Notes: generated by a model not told the origin, from the letters alone. Shown: positions 18,934-29,655, numbered from the stretch's first letter. The stretch is 64,000 nt of DNA from Lelliottia jeotgali (GCA_002271215.1 CP018628.1:2418001-2482000); one strand, 5' to 3'. Program-made: numbers and translations.

Positions 18934-20868
18934 ATGCTTCAGGACAACCCGCTGCTAGCGCAGCTTAAACAGCAATTGCATTCCCAGACGCCGCGCGCTG
19001 AAGGGGTGGTAAAAGCCACGGAAAAAGGCTTTGGCTTCCTGGAAGTCGATGCACAGAAAAGCTACTTCATCCCGCCTCCACAGATGAAGAAAGTGATGCA
19101 CGGCGATCGTGTAACGGCAGTGATTCATACCGACAAGGATCGTGAATCCGCCGAGCCAGAAGAATTAATCGAACCTTTCCTGACCCGTTTTGTCGGGAAA
19201 GTACAGCGTAAAGACGATCGTCTTTCCATCGTTCCGGACCATCCGCTGCTTAAGGATGCGATTCCATGCCGCGCTGAACGCGGCGTTGAACATGATTTCA
19301 AACAAGGTGACTGGGCCGTTGCCCAGATGCGTCGCCATCCGCTGAAAGGCGACCGTGGTTTTTACGCAGAACTGACCCATTTCATTACCTTCGGCGACGA
19401 TCATTTCGTTCCGTGGTGGGTAACGCTCGCCCGTCATAATCTGGAAAAAGAAGCGCCAAATGGCGTGGCAACAGAAATGATGGACGAAGGTCTGGAGCGT
19501 CGTGATTTAACAGCCCTGAACTTCGTTACCATCGACAGCGCCAGCACCCAGGATATGGATGATGCGCTGTATGTGGAAGAAGGCAGCGACGGCAAACTGC
19601 ACCTGACTGTCGCGATTGCCGACCCGACGGCGTGGATCGCCGAAGGCAGCAAGCTGGACGATTCCGCTAAAATTCGCGCGTTCACCAACTATCTGCCGGG
19701 CTTCAATATCCCGATGCTGCCACGTGAACTCTCTGACGATCTCTGCTCGCTGCGTGCGAACGAAGTGCGTCCGGTACTCTCGTGCCGCATGACCGTGGCT
19801 GCTGACGGCACGATTGAAGACGATATCGAATTTTTCGCCGCAACTATCGAATCCAAAGCGAAGCTGGCGTACGACGATGTCTCTGATTGGCTGGAAAATA
19901 GCGGCAGCTGGAAACCAGAAAATGAGGCTATTGCTCAGCAAATCACGCTGTTGCAACAACTCTGCCTGAGCCGTGGCGAATGGCGTAAAACCCATGCGTT
20001 GGTGTTCAAAGATCGCCCGGATTATCGCTTTGTGCTGGGTGAAAAAGGCGAAGTGCTGGATATCGTTGCCGAACCGCGTCGTATCGCTAACCGCATTGTT
20101 GAAGAGTCGATGATTGCCGCCAACATTTGTGCCGCTCGCGTGTTGCGCGACAAACTCGGTTTTGGCATTTACAACGTGCATACCGGTTTTGATCCGGCGA
20201 ACACCGAAGCACTGGCTGCTCTGCTGAAAACGCACGACGTTCACGTAGATCCGCAGGAAGTGCTGACCTTAAACGGCTTCTGCAAACTGCGCCGCGAGCT
20301 GGATGCGCAGCCGTCTGGTTTCCTCGACAGCCGTATTCGTCGCTTCCAGTCCTTCGCAGAAATCAGCACCGAGCCAGGTCCGCACTTTGGTCTGGGCCTT
20401 GAGGCGTATGCGACCTGGACTTCACCGATCCGTAAATACGGCGATATGGTTAACCACCGTCTGCTGAAAGCGGTTATCAAAGGTGAAACCATTGCCCGTC
20501 CGCAGGAAGATACCACCGTGCAGATGGCGGAACGCCGTCGCCTGAACCGTATGGCTGAACGCGATGTCGGCGACTGGCTGTATGCGCGCTTCCTGAATGA
20601 CAAAGCCGGTACGGACACCCGTTTTGCGGCTGAAATCATTGACGTGAGCCGCGGCGGGATGCGCGTGCGTCTGATCGATAATGGTGCCGTTGCCTTTATT
20701 CCGGCCCCGTTCCTGCACGCGGTCCGCGATGAACTGACCTGTAGCCAGGAAAATGGCGCAGTACAGATCAAAGGCGAAACGGTTTATAAAGTCACGGATG
20801 TGATTGATGTGAACATCGCTGAAGTGCGTATGGAAACCCGGAGTATTATCGCGCGCCCTGTCGCCTGA
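18934..20868 (+). CDS. rnb: Exoribonuclease II
   Basis: 644-aa processive 3'-5' exoribonuclease, identical in length to E. coli RNase II. Two N-terminal cold-shock-type RNA-binding domains (about 1-170) are followed by the RNB catalytic domain with the metal-binding aspartates in [15 protein letters not shown] (D201, D207, D209 and D210 by E. coli numbering) and a C-terminal S1 domain ([19 protein letters not shown] onward). The Shine-Dalgarno is weak. A strong terminator follows. Confidence 0.98.
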   Translation: MLQDNPLLAQLKQQLHSQTPRAEGVVKATEKGFGFLEVDAQKSYFIPPPQMKKVMHGDRVTAVIHTDKDRESAEPEELIEPFLTRFVGKVQRKDDRLSIVPDHPLLKDAIPCRAERGVEHDFKQGDWAVAQMRRHPLKGDRGFYAELTHFITFGDDHFVPWWVTLARHNLEKEAPNGVATEMMDEGLERRDLTALNFVTIDSASTQDMDDALYVEEGSDGKLHLTVAIADPTAWIAEGSKLDDSAKIRAFTNYLPGFNIPMLPRELSDDLCSLRANEVRPVLSCRMTVAADGTIEDDIEFFAATIESKAKLAYDDVSDWLENSGSWKPENEAIAQQITLLQQLCLSRGEWRKTHALVFKDRPDYRFVLGEKGEVLDIVAEPRRIANRIVEESMIAANICAARVLRDKLGFGIYNVHTGFDPANTEALAALLKTHDVHVDPQEVLTLNGFCKLRRELDAQPSGFLDSRIRRFQSFAEISTEPGPHFGLGLEAYATWTSPIRKYGDMVNHRLLKAVIKGETIARPQEDTTVQMAERRRLNRMAERDVGDWLYARFLNDKAGTDTRFAAEIIDVSRGGMRVRLIDNGAVAFIPAPFLHAVRDELTCSQENGAVQIKGETVYKVTDVIDVNIAEVRMETRSIIARPVA

Positions 20869-21190
20869 TAAGTTTTAAAAATGTCGGCTATTTCTTTTAA
20901 GGGAAAGCCGACATTTTTCTTCCCCTGATAAATCGCACATTCATCACTTTTTCTTAATATTTTCCTCTCGTTCCCCACAAAAACCATCACCATTATCTAC
21001 AGTAAAAGTAATCCGTCATTTTTGGTTACTGGAATTTTTATCCACGTGTATCCTTTTAAGCCCATCTCGTTTTAATATAAGAATGCAGGGAAAAACAATA
21101 AGTTCACTTCGGTTTTGCCGCTGTCATACCACGGGAAAATCGAATGTAAATGCATAATTTTTGCGCCATTGAGCAGGTTCGGGAGAGAGC
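20869..21190 (+). other. Intergenic region between rnb and rpfR
   Basis: Apart from the rnb terminator, this 322-bp stretch is AT-rich (runs such as TTTTTCTTAATATTTTCC) and has no credible reading frame. It presumably holds the rpfR promoter. I assign no specific operator. Confidence 0.6.
20877..20918 (+). terminator. Rho-independent terminator after rnb
   Basis: AAAATGTCGGCT (20877-20889 region) pairs with AGCCGACATTTT (20906-20917), with a T-rich 3' end. The stem is perfect apart from the loop. Confidence 0.85.
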
Positions 21191-23182
21191 ATGATTGACG
21201 ATTTGGAGCAAAATTTGCTGTTTCGTTACATGGGCACACACAGCCCCTGGTGGCGTTTGACAGCTGACAGCAATGCTCTGCATCTGGCCGCCAGTGAAAA
21301 CGCTGATATCACCCAGGTGGTTGCCTTGAGCGACGATCAGGCCGAACTTGTCCGCCAGCTTACCGTCATCACTTCCAGCATTACCATGACGCTTTCCCTC
21401 TATGGCTCCGACGTTCCCGTGCATCTGGTGGGGCGCAAAATCAATAAAAAGGAGTGGGCTGGCACCGCTTCTGCCTGGAATGACACCCCTTCCGTGGCGC
21501 GCGATCTGGTGCAGGGGTTATCCTTCGCCGAACAAGTCGTTTCTGAAGCTAACTCGGTGATTGTTATCCTCGATCAGCAGGGCAATATTCAGCGCTTTAA
21601 CCGCCTGAGCGAAGAATATACCGGCATGAAAGAGCATGAAGTCATCGGGCAAAACGTCTTTAAATTGTTTATGAGCCGCAGTGAAGCGGCGGCCTCTAAA
21701 CGCAATATTTCTGGTTTTTTCCGTAACGGCAGTTCGTACGAAGTAGAACGCTGGATCAAGACCCGCAAAGGGCAACGATTGTTTCTGTTCAGAAACAAGT
21801 TTGTACATAGCGGTAGCGGGAAAAATGAAATATTCCTTATCTGTTCTGGCACGGATATTACTGAAGAACGCCGGGCACAGGAACGTCTTCGCGTACTGGC
21901 CAATACGGACACCATCACCGGCCTGCCGAATCGTAATGCGATTCACGAATTAATCAGCAATGCTATCGAAACACGCGGCGAATCCCAGGTCGGGGTGGTC
22001 TATCTCGATCTCGATAACTTCAAAAAAGTTAACGATGCTTACGGGCATATGTTTGGCGACCAACTATTGCAGGCGGTCGCACTAGCTATCCTGAGCTGTC
22101 TGGAAGAAGGCCAAATACTGGCGCGTCTGGGCGGCGATGAATTTATTGTGCTCGCGACGGATACCTCGCAAAGCTCGCTTGAGGCGATGGCCTCACGTAT
22201 TCTGACGCGTCTGCGCCAGCCCTTCCGTATTGGCTTGATCGAAATCTACACCGGCTGTTCACTGGGGATTTCGCTGGCACCACAGCACGGCACCGATCGA
22301 GAAAGTATTATTCGCAACGCCGATACGGCGATGTATACCGCTAAAGAGAGCGGACGCGGTAAGTTCTGCGTCTTCTCGCCGGAAATGAATCAACGCGTGT
22401 TCGAATATTTGTGGCTGGATACCAACCTGCGCAAGGCGCTGGATAACGATCAGCTGTTAATTCACTATCAGCCCAAAATGACCTGGCGCGGCGAAGTGCG
22501 AAGTCTGGAAGCACTGGTGCGCTGGCAGTCCCCTGAGCGCGGTTTAATCCCGCCGCTGGAGTTTATCTCGTACGCCGAAGAATCGGGCCTGATTGTTCCT
22601 CTGGGACGCTGGGTTATGCTCGACGTGGTGCGTCAGGTGGCGAAATGGCGTGATAAGGGGATCAATCTCCGGGTGGCGGTGAACGTCTCTGCCCGCCAAC
22701 TGGCAGACCAGACCATATTCAGCGATTTAAAACAGGCGCTAAAAGATCTGAACTTTGAATACTGCCCGATTGACGTAGAGCTGACCGAAAGCTGCCTGAT
22801 AGAAAACGAAGAGCTGGCCCTGTCGGTTATTCAGCAATTCAGCCAACTGGGGGCGCAAATTCATCTTGATGATTTTGGGACCGGATATTCCTCGCTATCG
22901 CAGCTGGCGCGTTTCCCGATTGATGCCATTAAACTTGATCAGGTATTTGTTCGCGATATTCATAAACAATCGATTTCCCAGTCGCTGGTGCGGGCCATTG
23001 TCGCTGTGGCTCAGGCCCTGAATTTACAGGTCATTGCTGAAGGCGTTGAGAGCGCGAAAGAAGACGCCTTTCTGACCAAGAATGGCGTCAACGAACGGCA
23101 AGGTTTCTTATTTGCTAAGCCGATGCCCGCTGCCGCATTCGAGCGCTGGCTAAAACGCTATCAGGCGAAGAAGATGCGTTAG
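21191..23182 (+). CDS. rpfR: PAS-GGDEF-EAL c-di-GMP phosphodiesterase, DSF-type signal receptor (RpfR/PdeR)
   Basis: 663-aa soluble protein, orthologous to E. coli PdeR (Gmr) and to RpfR of Burkholderia and Cronobacter. An N-terminal segment of about 100 aa precedes a PAS domain (about 111-225, starting [20 protein letters not shown]). A GGDEF domain has an intact GGDEF at 314-318. An EAL domain has EAL at 440-442, [10 protein letters not shown] at 560-569 and EGVE at 617-620, so all catalytic signatures are present. In characterised RpfR the PAS domain binds cis-2-dodecenoic acid and activates the phosphodiesterase, and the N-terminal domain binds RpfF. The convergent neighbour is an rpfF homologue, which supports this role. 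E. coli K-12 has the receptor without the synthase. Confidence 0.9.
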   Translation: MIDDLEQNLLFRYMGTHSPWWRLTADSNALHLAASENADITQVVALSDDQAELVRQLTVITSSITMTLSLYGSDVPVHLVGRKINKKEWAGTASAWNDTPSVARDLVQGLSFAEQVVSEANSVIVILDQQGNIQRFNRLSEEYTGMKEHEVIGQNVFKLFMSRSEAAASKRNISGFFRNGSSYEVERWIKTRKGQRLFLFRNKFVHSGSGKNEIFLICSGTDITEERRAQERLRVLANTDTITGLPNRNAIHELISNAIETRGESQVGVVYLDLDNFKKVNDAYGHMFGDQLLQAVALAILSCLEEGQILARLGGDEFIVLATDTSQSSLEAMASRILTRLRQPFRIGLIEIYTGCSLGISLAPQHGTDRESIIRNADTAMYTAKESGRGKFCVFSPEMNQRVFEYLWLDTNLRKALDNDQLLIHYQPKMTWRGEVRSLEALVRWQSPERGLIPPLEFISYAEESGLIVPLGRWVMLDVVRQVAKWRDKGINLRVAVNVSARQLADQTIFSDLKQALKDLNFEYCPIDVELTESCLIENEELALSVIQQFSQLGAQIHLDDFGTGYSSLSQLARFPIDAIKLDQVFVRDIHKQSISQSLVRAIVAVAQALNLQVIAEGVESAKEDAFLTKNGVNERQGFLFAKPMPAAAFERWLKRYQAKKMR

Positions 23183-24048
23183 CTGGCTTTACGCATTCCT
23201 GCCGCGTTGTGACGATTTTGCAGCATCACCAGGCGTTCCATATAAGCAATGTCTTTCGGCTCCAGGCAGAATGCCGCATCCACCCAGTCCTCGGTGATAT
23301 CCATTAACTCACTACGTGGAAGTTGCAGCACGCGCTGACGGGCACGAAGCATCGCCCTTACGCCATTCAACTTGGGCTGTAGAGTATCGATAAACGTGCG
23401 CGTCGACACATACCCATGACCCGGCTCAAACAGCACATCGACCAGTCCGTACTGCTCATGCCATTCCGCCGTATGCGATTCTCCTCGGTAGATGAGTTCC
23501 TCAGCGAGTTTCATGCCTGCGCGACGGGCGACCAGCGAATATCCGCCCATGCCGGGGAACAGGTTAAAGGCGATTTCCGGAAATCCCAGGCGCGCGTCGC
23601 GCTGCGCCAGCACAAAATGATGCGCTAACGCTGCCTCAAAGCCGCCACCGAGCGCACTGCCCTCCACCATCGCCAGTGTAATGGCTCCTGTATCAAAACC
23701 GCGTGAAGCGGCGTGGACACAATCCACACAGGCGCGAGCGTAAGCACGCAACGCCTCGCGGCGACCATTCTGGATGCATTCGACAAAGAAGCGTAAATCG
23801 CCTCCCGTGTTATACATGTCCGGGACCAGTGAACCGGTCACCCAGAAATCCACAACAAAGCCTGACTGTCGTACCAGCCACGACATGTTCATGATTTCCT
23901 CGATTAACGCGTGATTGAAACAGGGACGCGGCTGAGCGCGGAGCATCATCCATACCGTACGCCGTTCTTCTTCGTAATAGCCTGCGAGCTGGGTGAAACG
24001 ATCAGGGTCGGTGAACAGTTTGCAGGTAGCTTGGTTAATGACTGTCAT
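23179..24048 (-). CDS. rpfF: Diffusible signal factor (cis-2-unsaturated fatty acid) synthase RpfF
   Basis: 289-aa crotonase-fold enzyme. RpfF family members dehydrate 3-hydroxyacyl-ACP and cleave the thioester, giving DSF/BDSF-type signals. The two catalytic glutamates fall in GGGFEAAL (E138) and [17 protein letters not shown] (E158), spaced 20 residues as in Xanthomonas RpfF (E141/E161). The start is placed at 48 bp inside position 24000 (ATG at 24048), which follows AGGA; an upstream ATG at 24063 lies within that Shine-Dalgarno. The 3' end overlaps rpfR tail-to-tail by 4 bp. A general enoyl-CoA hydratase is less likely given the FNLFPGMG motif. Confidence 0.9.
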   Translation of the reverse strand: MTVINQATCKLFTDPDRFTQLAGYYEEERRTVWMMLRAQPRPCFNHALIEEIMNMSWLVRQSGFVVDFWVTGSLVPDMYNTGGDLRFFVECIQNGRREALRAYARACVDCVHAASRGFDTGAITLAMVEGSALGGGFEAALAHHFVLAQRDARLGFPEIAFNLFPGMGGYSLVARRAGMKLAEELIYRGESHTAEWHEQYGLVDVLFEPGHGYVSTRTFIDTLQPKLNGVRAMLRARQRVLQLPRSELMDITEDWVDAAFCLEPKDIAYMERLVMLQNRHNAAGMRKAS

Positions 24049-24241
24049 AGTCCAATTCCTCATATTAAAAAGCGCCTTGCGCGCAGTTTTAGACTAATCC
24101 ACTCCCTAACCCGTCTGCATGAGAAGGAATAAATATATCACTTTCATTTATGTAATTTGGTTAGTGTATTTTTTCCCTTCTCTTTTGAGAGCAATTTCTG
24201 CATCATTGAAATTATTAACTTTTCGTTCTGAGGGTGAGATG

Positions 24242-24424
24242 ATGTCAGAAGTTGACGCGCAGCGAGTGGCACAACGTATTGATACAGTGCTGGATATTCT
24301 GGTGGCGGGTGATTATCAGTCTGCAATTCGTAATCTTGAGATCCTGAAATCTGAATTACTGGCACAGCATGGCGCAGGTCAGATGGCGGAGCCCTCCCAG
24401 CCAAAAGCCCCGTGGGAAGTGTAA
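24242..24424 (+). CDS. yciZ: UPF0509 protein YciZ
   Basis: 60-aa protein of unknown function, matching E. coli Yci[37 protein letters not shown] and the C-terminal PKAPWEV. Two adjacent ATGs (24239 and 24242) follow GAGGGTGAG; the second gives the family N-terminus MSEVDAQ. A longer frame upstream (from 24119) has no family support. Confidence 0.88.
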   Translation: MSEVDAQRVAQRIDTVLDILVAGDYQSAIRNLEILKSELLAQHGAGQMAEPSQPKAPWEV

Positions 24425-24466
24425 TCTTCACCCTTTTTTCGTTTTCGTTCTCTTTATATGGATGCT

Positions 24467-25219
24467 ATGAATTCCCGACAACAAATCATTCTGCAGATGG
24501 TGATCGACAAAGGACGCGTGAGTGTCGTCGAATTAGCTAAAACGACCGGCGTTTCAGAGGTAACTATCCGTCAGGATCTGAATCTTCTGGAAAAGCAAAG
24601 CTACCTTCGCCGCGCGCACGGTTACGCCGTACCGCTGGACAGCGAAGACGTTGAAACGCGCATGATGACTCACTTTGCGCTTAAACGTGAGCTAGCCGAA
24701 TTTGCCGCCACGCTTGTCAATAATGGCGAAACCGTTTTTATTGAGAACGGCAGCAGCAATGCCCTCCTGGCGCGCACCCTGGCAGAACAAAAAGACATTA
24801 CCATTATCACGGTCAGCAGTTATATCGCCCATCTGCTGAAAGAAACCCAGTGCGAAGTCATTCTACTGGGCGGGATTTATCAGAAGAAAAGTGAAAGCAT
24901 GGTTGGGCCACTAACGCGTCAGTACGTTCAGCAGGTTCACTTCAGCAAAGCCTTTATCGGAATTGACGGCTGGCAGCCAGAAACGGGGTTTACCGGCCGC
25001 GATATGATGCGTTCTGATGTGGTGAATGCCGTACTGGAAAAAGGCTGTGAAGCCATTGTGCTCACCGACAGTTCTAAATTTGGTGCTGTGCATCCGTACA
25101 CGATGGGCCCGATTTCGCGCTTTAACCGCGTGATTACCGATGAACGTTTGAGCGATGAGCATCGCCAGCAATTGCAACGCGACGGACTGACCGTCGATAT
25201 CGTCAAACACACCGCCTGA
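24467..25219 (+). CDS. yciT: DeoR-family transcriptional regulator YciT
   Basis: 250-aa regulator. The N-terminal DeoR helix-turn-helix reads [20 protein letters not shown], followed by [15 protein letters not shown]. The C-terminal sugar-phosphate-binding domain has [21 protein letters not shown] and [10 protein letters not shown]. The start MNSRQQ at 24467 is favoured over an ATG at 24458, which has no Shine-Dalgarno. E. coli YciT is linked to osmotic stress control, and here too it lies next to osmB. Confidence 0.93.
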   Translation: MNSRQQIILQMVIDKGRVSVVELAKTTGVSEVTIRQDLNLLEKQSYLRRAHGYAVPLDSEDVETRMMTHFALKRELAEFAATLVNNGETVFIENGSSNALLARTLAEQKDITIITVSSYIAHLLKETQCEVILLGGIYQKKSESMVGPLTRQYVQQVHFSKAFIGIDGWQPETGFTGRDMMRSDVVNAVLEKGCEAIVLTDSSKFGAVHPYTMGPISRFNRVITDERLSDEHRQQLQRDGLTVDIVKHTA

Positions 25220-25228
25220 CCCTCCTCC

Positions 25229-25260
25229 GCGCCCTATTCCACGGGCGCTTATTGCATCCT
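25229..25260 (+). terminator. Putative terminator after yciT
   Basis: GCGCCC (25229-25234) and GGGCGC (25243-25248) form a 6-bp stem followed by TTATTGCATCC and then T5. Confidence 0.45.
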
Positions 25261-25433
25261 TTTTCCATCTGAGACGATTCTGAACATCCCTTTAAGATTT
25301 TTTACCTGTCGTTTCGACAGCAAAAATTTAAAATTACTATTAGCGATATAACAGGAAGTGACTATCACCTGCGTGATTTTGTAACACCTGCGCGACCAGG
25401 TTTCACGGAAATGACGCTGCTGAAGTATTTCAT

Positions 25434-25447
25434 TGTCTATACTTACA
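25434..25447 (+). promoter_or_regulatory. Sigma-S-type -10 element of osmB
   Basis: TCTATACTTA around TATACT (25438-25443) fits the extended -10 sequence preferred by RpoS. It lies 47 bp before the osmB start. osmB is a known RpoS- and osmotically induced gene in E. coli. Confidence 0.55.
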
Positions 25448-25489
25448 GATAGCTTATTTCCGTGAATCGATAATTCAGGAGAAAGTATG

Positions 25490-25708
25490 ATGAATTTAAC
25501 CAGCAAAAAATTAGCCGCAGCGGTTTTGGCAGTAACTCTCGCAATGTCTCTGAGCGCATGTTCTAACTGGTCCAAACGTGACCGTAACACCGCGATTGGT
25601 GCGGGTGCGGGTGCAGTTGGTGGGGCCGTATTAACCGATGGTAGTGCCCTGGGAACCCTGGGTGGTGCAGCAGTCGGTGGTATCATCGGCCATCAGGTGG
25701 GTAAATAA
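25490..25708 (+). CDS. osmB: Osmotically inducible lipoprotein B
   Basis: 72-aa lipoprotein. The signal peptide ends in the lipobox LSAC (Cys near residue 24), followed by SNWSKRDRNTAIGAGAGAVG and a Gly-rich membrane-like repeat (GGAAVGGIIGHQVGK) typical of the glycine-zipper family. Two adjacent ATGs (25487 and 25490) follow AGGAG; the second yields the E. coli length. The gene is bounded by a terminator shared with yciH. Confidence 0.95.
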   Translation: MNLTSKKLAAAVLAVTLAMSLSACSNWSKRDRNTAIGAGAGAVGGAVLTDGSALGTLGGAAVGGIIGHQVGK

Positions 25709-25775
25709 GATATATAAAATAACCACTGCATAATTGGATTAATTCAGAACGATATTTTCTGACTTACGCACCAGA

Positions 25776-25808
25776 AAAAAAGCCACGGTAAATACCGTGG
25801 CTTATTAT
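25776..25808. terminator. Bidirectional terminator between osmB and yciH
   Basis: AGCCACGGTA / TACCGTGGCT stem (25781-25790 with 25793-25802), with an A-run on the left and TTATTATTTT on the right, so it can serve both converging genes. Confidence 0.85.
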
Positions 25809-25809
25809 T

Positions 25810-26136
25810 TTAGCCGCCTGCCAGTTTGACTTTCATTCCCCTGGCTTCAAGCAGCGTCTTTATTAAGTCGCGATTGTCGCCCTGAATTTCAATTACGCCG
25901 TCTTTCACTGCTCCGCCACATCCGCATTTCTTTTTCAATTCAGCAGCGAGTTTAGCCAGTGTTGCGTCGTCTTCATCAATGCCCGTAATCAGGCACACAC
26001 CTTTGCCTTTACGTCCGCTGGTCTGCCGCTGGATGCGCACAATACCATCGCCCTTTGGCCGCTGAACGACTGCTTTAGGTTCATCAATACGGCCACTGTC
26101 CGTTGAATAGACCAGACGGCTGTTGGAATCGCTCAT
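25810..26136 (-). CDS. yciH: SUI1/eIF1-like protein YciH
   Basis: 108-aa protein with the SUI1 fold (about 30-105), homologous to eukaryotic initiation factor eIF1. Markers are RIQRQTSGRKGKGVCLITG and KKKCGCGGAVKDGVIEIQGD. In E. coli it can influence start-codon fidelity in vitro, but the cellular role is not settled. Its start overlaps the pyrF stop (TAATG). Confidence 0.95.
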   Translation of the reverse strand: MSDSNSRLVYSTDSGRIDEPKAVVQRPKGDGIVRIQRQTSGRKGKGVCLITGIDEDDATLAKLAAELKKKCGCGGAVKDGVIEIQGDNRDLIKTLLEARGMKVKLAGG

Positions 26137-26873
26137 TACGCCCCCTTTTTCAATGACGCATTAATCGCTTTTAAGGTTTGCGCAGGGTCGGCTGATTGCG
26201 TGACCGGGCGTCCAATAACCATATAGTCGACGCCCGCCGCCAGCGCCTGTTCTGGCGTCATAATACGGCGCTGATCGCCCGCGTCAGTACCTTGCGGGCG
26301 AATGCCAGGGGTCACCAGTTTAAACGCTTGACCGAGTTCCGCTTTGAAGCGTACCGCCTCCTGAGCAGAGCAGACTACGCCGTCCAGCCCGCATTTTTGC
26401 GTCAGACGCGCCAGACGCTCGGCATGTTCAGCTGGTGACAACGTCACGCCAAGATCCAGTAAATCACTGGCTTCCATGCTGGTCAACACGGTGACGGCAA
26501 TCAGCAATGGTGCATCTTTGGCGAACGGCACCAGCGCTTCGCGCGCGGCAGTCATCATGCGCGCCCCGCCCGATGCATGAACGTTTACCATCCAGACGCC
26601 GAGGTCAGCCGCTGCGGCGACCGCATGTGCCGTGGTGTTGGGAATATCATGGAATTTGAGATCGAGAAATATATCAAAACCACGCTGCTGCAGGTCACGC
26701 ACGATTTGCGGTCCAAACAGGGTGAACATCTCTTTGCCGACTTTGAGGCGGCAGTCGCGTGGGTCAATGCGATCAACAAAGGCGAGCGCGCTGTCGCGAT
26801 TGTTATAGTCGAGTGCAACAACAACGGGAGATTCGGTAACTACGCGGGAAGAAGAGGATGCAACAGACGTCAT
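26136..26873 (-). CDS. pyrF: Orotidine 5'-phosphate decarboxylase
   Basis: 245-aa enzyme of the last step of UMP synthesis. The active-site lysine motif [11 protein letters not shown] is present, as are VVALDYNN at the N-terminus and the phosphate-binding VTPGIRP and VIGRPVTQS near the C-terminus. It follows lapB after about 190 bp and is coupled to yciH downstream, matching the E. coli lapA-lapB-pyrF-yciH order. Confidence 0.97.
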   Translation of the reverse strand: MTSVASSSSRVVTESPVVVALDYNNRDSALAFVDRIDPRDCRLKVGKEMFTLFGPQIVRDLQQRGFDIFLDLKFHDIPNTTAHAVAAAADLGVWMVNVHASGGARMMTAAREALVPFAKDAPLLIAVTVLTSMEASDLLDLGVTLSPAEHAERLARLTQKCGLDGVVCSAQEAVRFKAELGQAFKLVTPGIRPQGTDAGDQRRIMTPEQALAAGVDYMVIGRPVTQSADPAQTLKAINASLKKGA

Positions 26874-27059
26874 GACCAGCCCTTTTCGTCTATGGGCGCC
26901 GCAGTGGCGCGGGATAGATAAACGGCGAGCATTCTACCTGTCAGCGGAACAAATTGACAGAATCCATTTACCCCCCTGTTAGACCATAGACCGCACGGTG
27001 CTGAATCAATCTTGAAACACAACAAGTATGTTGTAACTAAAATGCGGTTTTTTAAAAAA

Positions 27060-28229
27060 TTACTGCCCGTCCAGGCCGCGAATCGGTTTAATGGTTGACC
27101 AGGCACGGCATGAAGGGCAATGCCAGTAAAGCGTGTAGGCGGTAAATCCGCATTTCGAACAGCGATAGCGCGGTTTACTGCGCACCTGCTCGCCCACCAT
27201 ATCACGCAGCACCATCAGGCTCTCTTTCGCACGCCCTTCTTCCGCTTCGTTCAGGTGGTAATCCATCAGTTTGTGGAAGACACGCATGGTGGGATGCCGC
27301 TGAAGCTGGCGTGTGATGTAAACCTGAGCCGTATCGTTGCCTTCGTGCTGCTCGACGACGTCCGCCAGCATCAGTTCAGCCGTCGCGCCGGTATTCTCTT
27401 CCACACAGCGACGTAAGAACGCCACCCATTCATCCGGGCGGCCAAGCTGTTGGTAGCAGGTTTGCAGCATCTCCAGCGTTTCGCTGACCAGCTCTTTATC
27501 CTGGTCGATCACGCGCAGCAGGCATTCTACGGCTTTGGCAAATTCGCCCTTCGCCATAAATACGCGCCCCATCATGATGGAGATGCGCGCACTGTTGCGA
27601 TCGGCAGAAGCGCCCTTTTTCAACAATGCCATGGCTTTTTCCATGTCATCGCTGCCCATTTGCTGCAACGCGAGCTCACAGTAAAAGTGGGCGATTTCGA
27701 CGCGCTGTTTGTCTTTGCCAAGTTTCACCAGACGCTCTGCCGTATCGATGGCTTTTTGCCAGTCGCTGGTCGCCTGATAAATTTGCAGGAGTTGTTGCAA
27801 CGCGCTGACGCGAAACTCTGTTTCGTCCACCAGCTGACTGAACATGTCTTCCGCGCGGTCGTAAAGACCGGCGGCCATGTAATCACGGCCCAGTTGCTGG
27901 ACCGCCAGCAGACGCTGATCGTAGGTAAGCGAGGCGCTTTCCATCAATGTCTGGTGGATACGGATGGCACGATCGACTTCGCCACGCGAGCGGAACAGGT
28001 TTCCAAGGGTGAGATGCGCCTCAACGGTGCCGGTGTCCTCTTTTAACATGTCGAGGAACAGGTCGACCGCTTTATCCTGTTGGTTGCTCAGAAGGAAGTT
28101 CACCCCCGCTACATAGTCGCGAGAAAGGCGGTTTGCTTCGTCCTGCTTATTTTGTTGCGCACTTCTGCGGCCCATATACCAGCCATAGGCTGCGGCTACA
28201 GGCAAAAGCAGAAACAACAACTCCAGCAT
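27060..28229 (-). CDS. lapB: Lipopolysaccharide assembly protein B
   Basis: 389-aa essential regulator of LPS synthesis (YciM), which directs LpxC to FtsH proteolysis in E. coli. An N-terminal membrane helix (LELLFLLLPVAAAYGWYMGR) precedes TPR repeats through about residue 350. A C-terminal rubredoxin-like metal site has cysteines at 357, 360, 371 and 374 (RCSKCGF and HCPSCRAW). It starts just 6 bp after lapA, forming a two-gene unit. Confidence 0.97.
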   Translation of the reverse strand: MLELLFLLLPVAAAYGWYMGRRSAQQNKQDEANRLSRDYVAGVNFLLSNQQDKAVDLFLDMLKEDTGTVEAHLTLGNLFRSRGEVDRAIRIHQTLMESASLTYDQRLLAVQQLGRDYMAAGLYDRAEDMFSQLVDETEFRVSALQQLLQIYQATSDWQKAIDTAERLVKLGKDKQRVEIAHFYCELALQQMGSDDMEKAMALLKKGASADRNSARISIMMGRVFMAKGEFAKAVECLLRVIDQDKELVSETLEMLQTCYQQLGRPDEWVAFLRRCVEENTGATAELMLADVVEQHEGNDTAQVYITRQLQRHPTMRVFHKLMDYHLNEAEEGRAKESLMVLRDMVGEQVRSKPRYRCSKCGFTAYTLYWHCPSCRAWSTIKPIRGLDGQ

Positions 28230-28235
28230 ATTCGT

Positions 28236-28544
28236 TTATTCCTTCACAACCGGAACACCAGTATTCACCGGTACGTCGGTCACAGGCGCAATTTGATTTT
28301 CAAGACGTTTGATTTTACGTTCCGCGCGCGCAAGAGAAACACGAACTTTTAACCAGAACAGGCCACAAACAAGCCAGCCGATGGCAAATCCGGCGGCGAA
28401 TAAAACAGCAAGCAAGCTCGAAACACGATACTCGCCCTGCGCCAGCAGATAATTGAAGGTCACCAGCTGATCGTTTTGCGCACCCAGTGTGACCGAAATA
28501 ACAAAAATCGCTAACACCAGTAAGAATATGAGTAGATATTTCAC
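28236..28544 (-). CDS. lapA: Lipopolysaccharide assembly protein A
   Basis: 102-aa inner-membrane protein (YciS). Two membrane helices (LLIFLLVLAIFVISVTLG and SLLAVLFAAGFAIGWLVCGL) are followed by a basic coiled segment (RAERKIKRLENQ). It is the partner of LapB and is co-transcribed with it; E. coli lapA is also under heat-shock control. Confidence 0.96.
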   Translation of the reverse strand: MKYLLIFLLVLAIFVISVTLGAQNDQLVTFNYLLAQGEYRVSSLLAVLFAAGFAIGWLVCGLFWLKVRVSLARAERKIKRLENQIAPVTDVPVNTGVPVVKE

Positions 28545-28692
28545 ATGACTTCCCGTTATGTGGTTCAGGCGAATAAAGTGTGTTCAACTCGCCGCAATCA
28601 GCCTTATAAACTACCATTTTAGCCGCGAGCGTGAAACGGAAAAAGTAGCAGGGTCCAATATGATTTGAGGGCTAAACCACGAATTTCAACCG

Positions 28693-29460
28693 TCAGACCT
28701 CTTCTTGCTCTCGTTCTTCTATCTCTTTGTTCTCTTCTGGCGGCGGCGTGAGCGGTCCGCAAAGCCGTTGGGCAAGCCAGGTAGCAAACGTCACCAACAG
28801 CCAGGAAATCAACGTCGCCACCACCAGGTCGCGCGGCCAGTGCATCCCTAACAGCAGGCGACTGCCCATCACGCCTGTCGCCCAGACCAGCAAAATAGCG
28901 ATGGTGATAGTGCGGCGGCGCGGCCAGAGTAAACCGACAGCTAACAGCGCCCAACTGGCCGCAAACATGGTATGCCCGGACGGAAAGGCGAATCCGGTCT
29001 CTTTTTGCCAGTGTTTGCGTAAAAATTTCGGAATTTCCTGCGCTTCCGCCAGCTGATCTTTCACCAGATGGCCGCGCTCTTTACGCTTTAAATTGTAGAA
29101 GGTATCTACCGGAATATGATGCGTTTTTTCAAGCCACACCACAAAAGGACGCGGTTCCTGAACGTGGTCTTTAACCCAGGACTTAATTCCCTGCCCGACG
29201 ATTATCGCCGCGCCGAGAATGACAAACAGCATGATCGCCGGACGAAGCCGAAAACGTAGGCACCACAAAAACCACGCGCAGAGAATACCGTGCGTGATAA
29301 TCCCCCACGGCTGAGTCACGGTCTCCGTTACCCAATACAGCGCCTTTAGCCACGTGGCGTTTTGCCCCGGTTGCCAGGCCCAACCTGAAATCCATACCGC
29401 TAAGGGCATAATGAGTAAAATAGCGGCACCGGCAGCCGTGCGGCGGGCAATCGAAAGCAT
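28693..29460 (-). CDS. pgpB: Phosphatidylglycerophosphatase B / undecaprenyl-pyrophosphate phosphatase
   Basis: 255-aa PAP2 membrane phosphatase. The three catalytic motifs are KDHVQEPRP (C1), PSGH (C2) and SRLLLGMHWPRD (C3), separated by six predicted helices. In E. coli it dephosphorylates PGP, phosphatidic acid and C55-PP, the last recycling the peptidoglycan lipid carrier. The start at 29460 follows AGGAG; an 11-codon extension is rejected. It is divergent from ribA. Confidence 0.96.
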   Translation of the reverse strand: MLSIARRTAAGAAILLIMPLAVWISGWAWQPGQNATWLKALYWVTETVTQPWGIITHGILCAWFLWCLRFRLRPAIMLFVILGAAIIVGQGIKSWVKDHVQEPRPFVVWLEKTHHIPVDTFYNLKRKERGHLVKDQLAEAQEIPKFLRKHWQKETGFAFPSGHTMFAASWALLAVGLLWPRRRTITIAILLVWATGVMGSRLLLGMHWPRDLVVATLISWLLVTFATWLAQRLCGPLTPPPEENKEIEEREQEEV

Positions 29461-29655
29461 GTTGTCTCCTTTTTCGCTAAGCTCAACAATCATAACCGAA
29501 TTTAACGCAATCCGTGAAAATGTCGGATTGTGCGTTTAACGTTCGTATAGCATGAGCCCGGCTAGGTGAACGCCGCCAGCTTGTGGCAAAATAGCGGGAT
29601 ACTAAAGCCGAAGGGCGACTGGCACGAAACGTGTCAGCATACTCTGGAGAATCAC

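Noticed and set aside
19507..20244. 245-aa open frame antisense to rnb
   Set aside because: Antisense shadow of a conserved gene, with no family motif and no initiation context.
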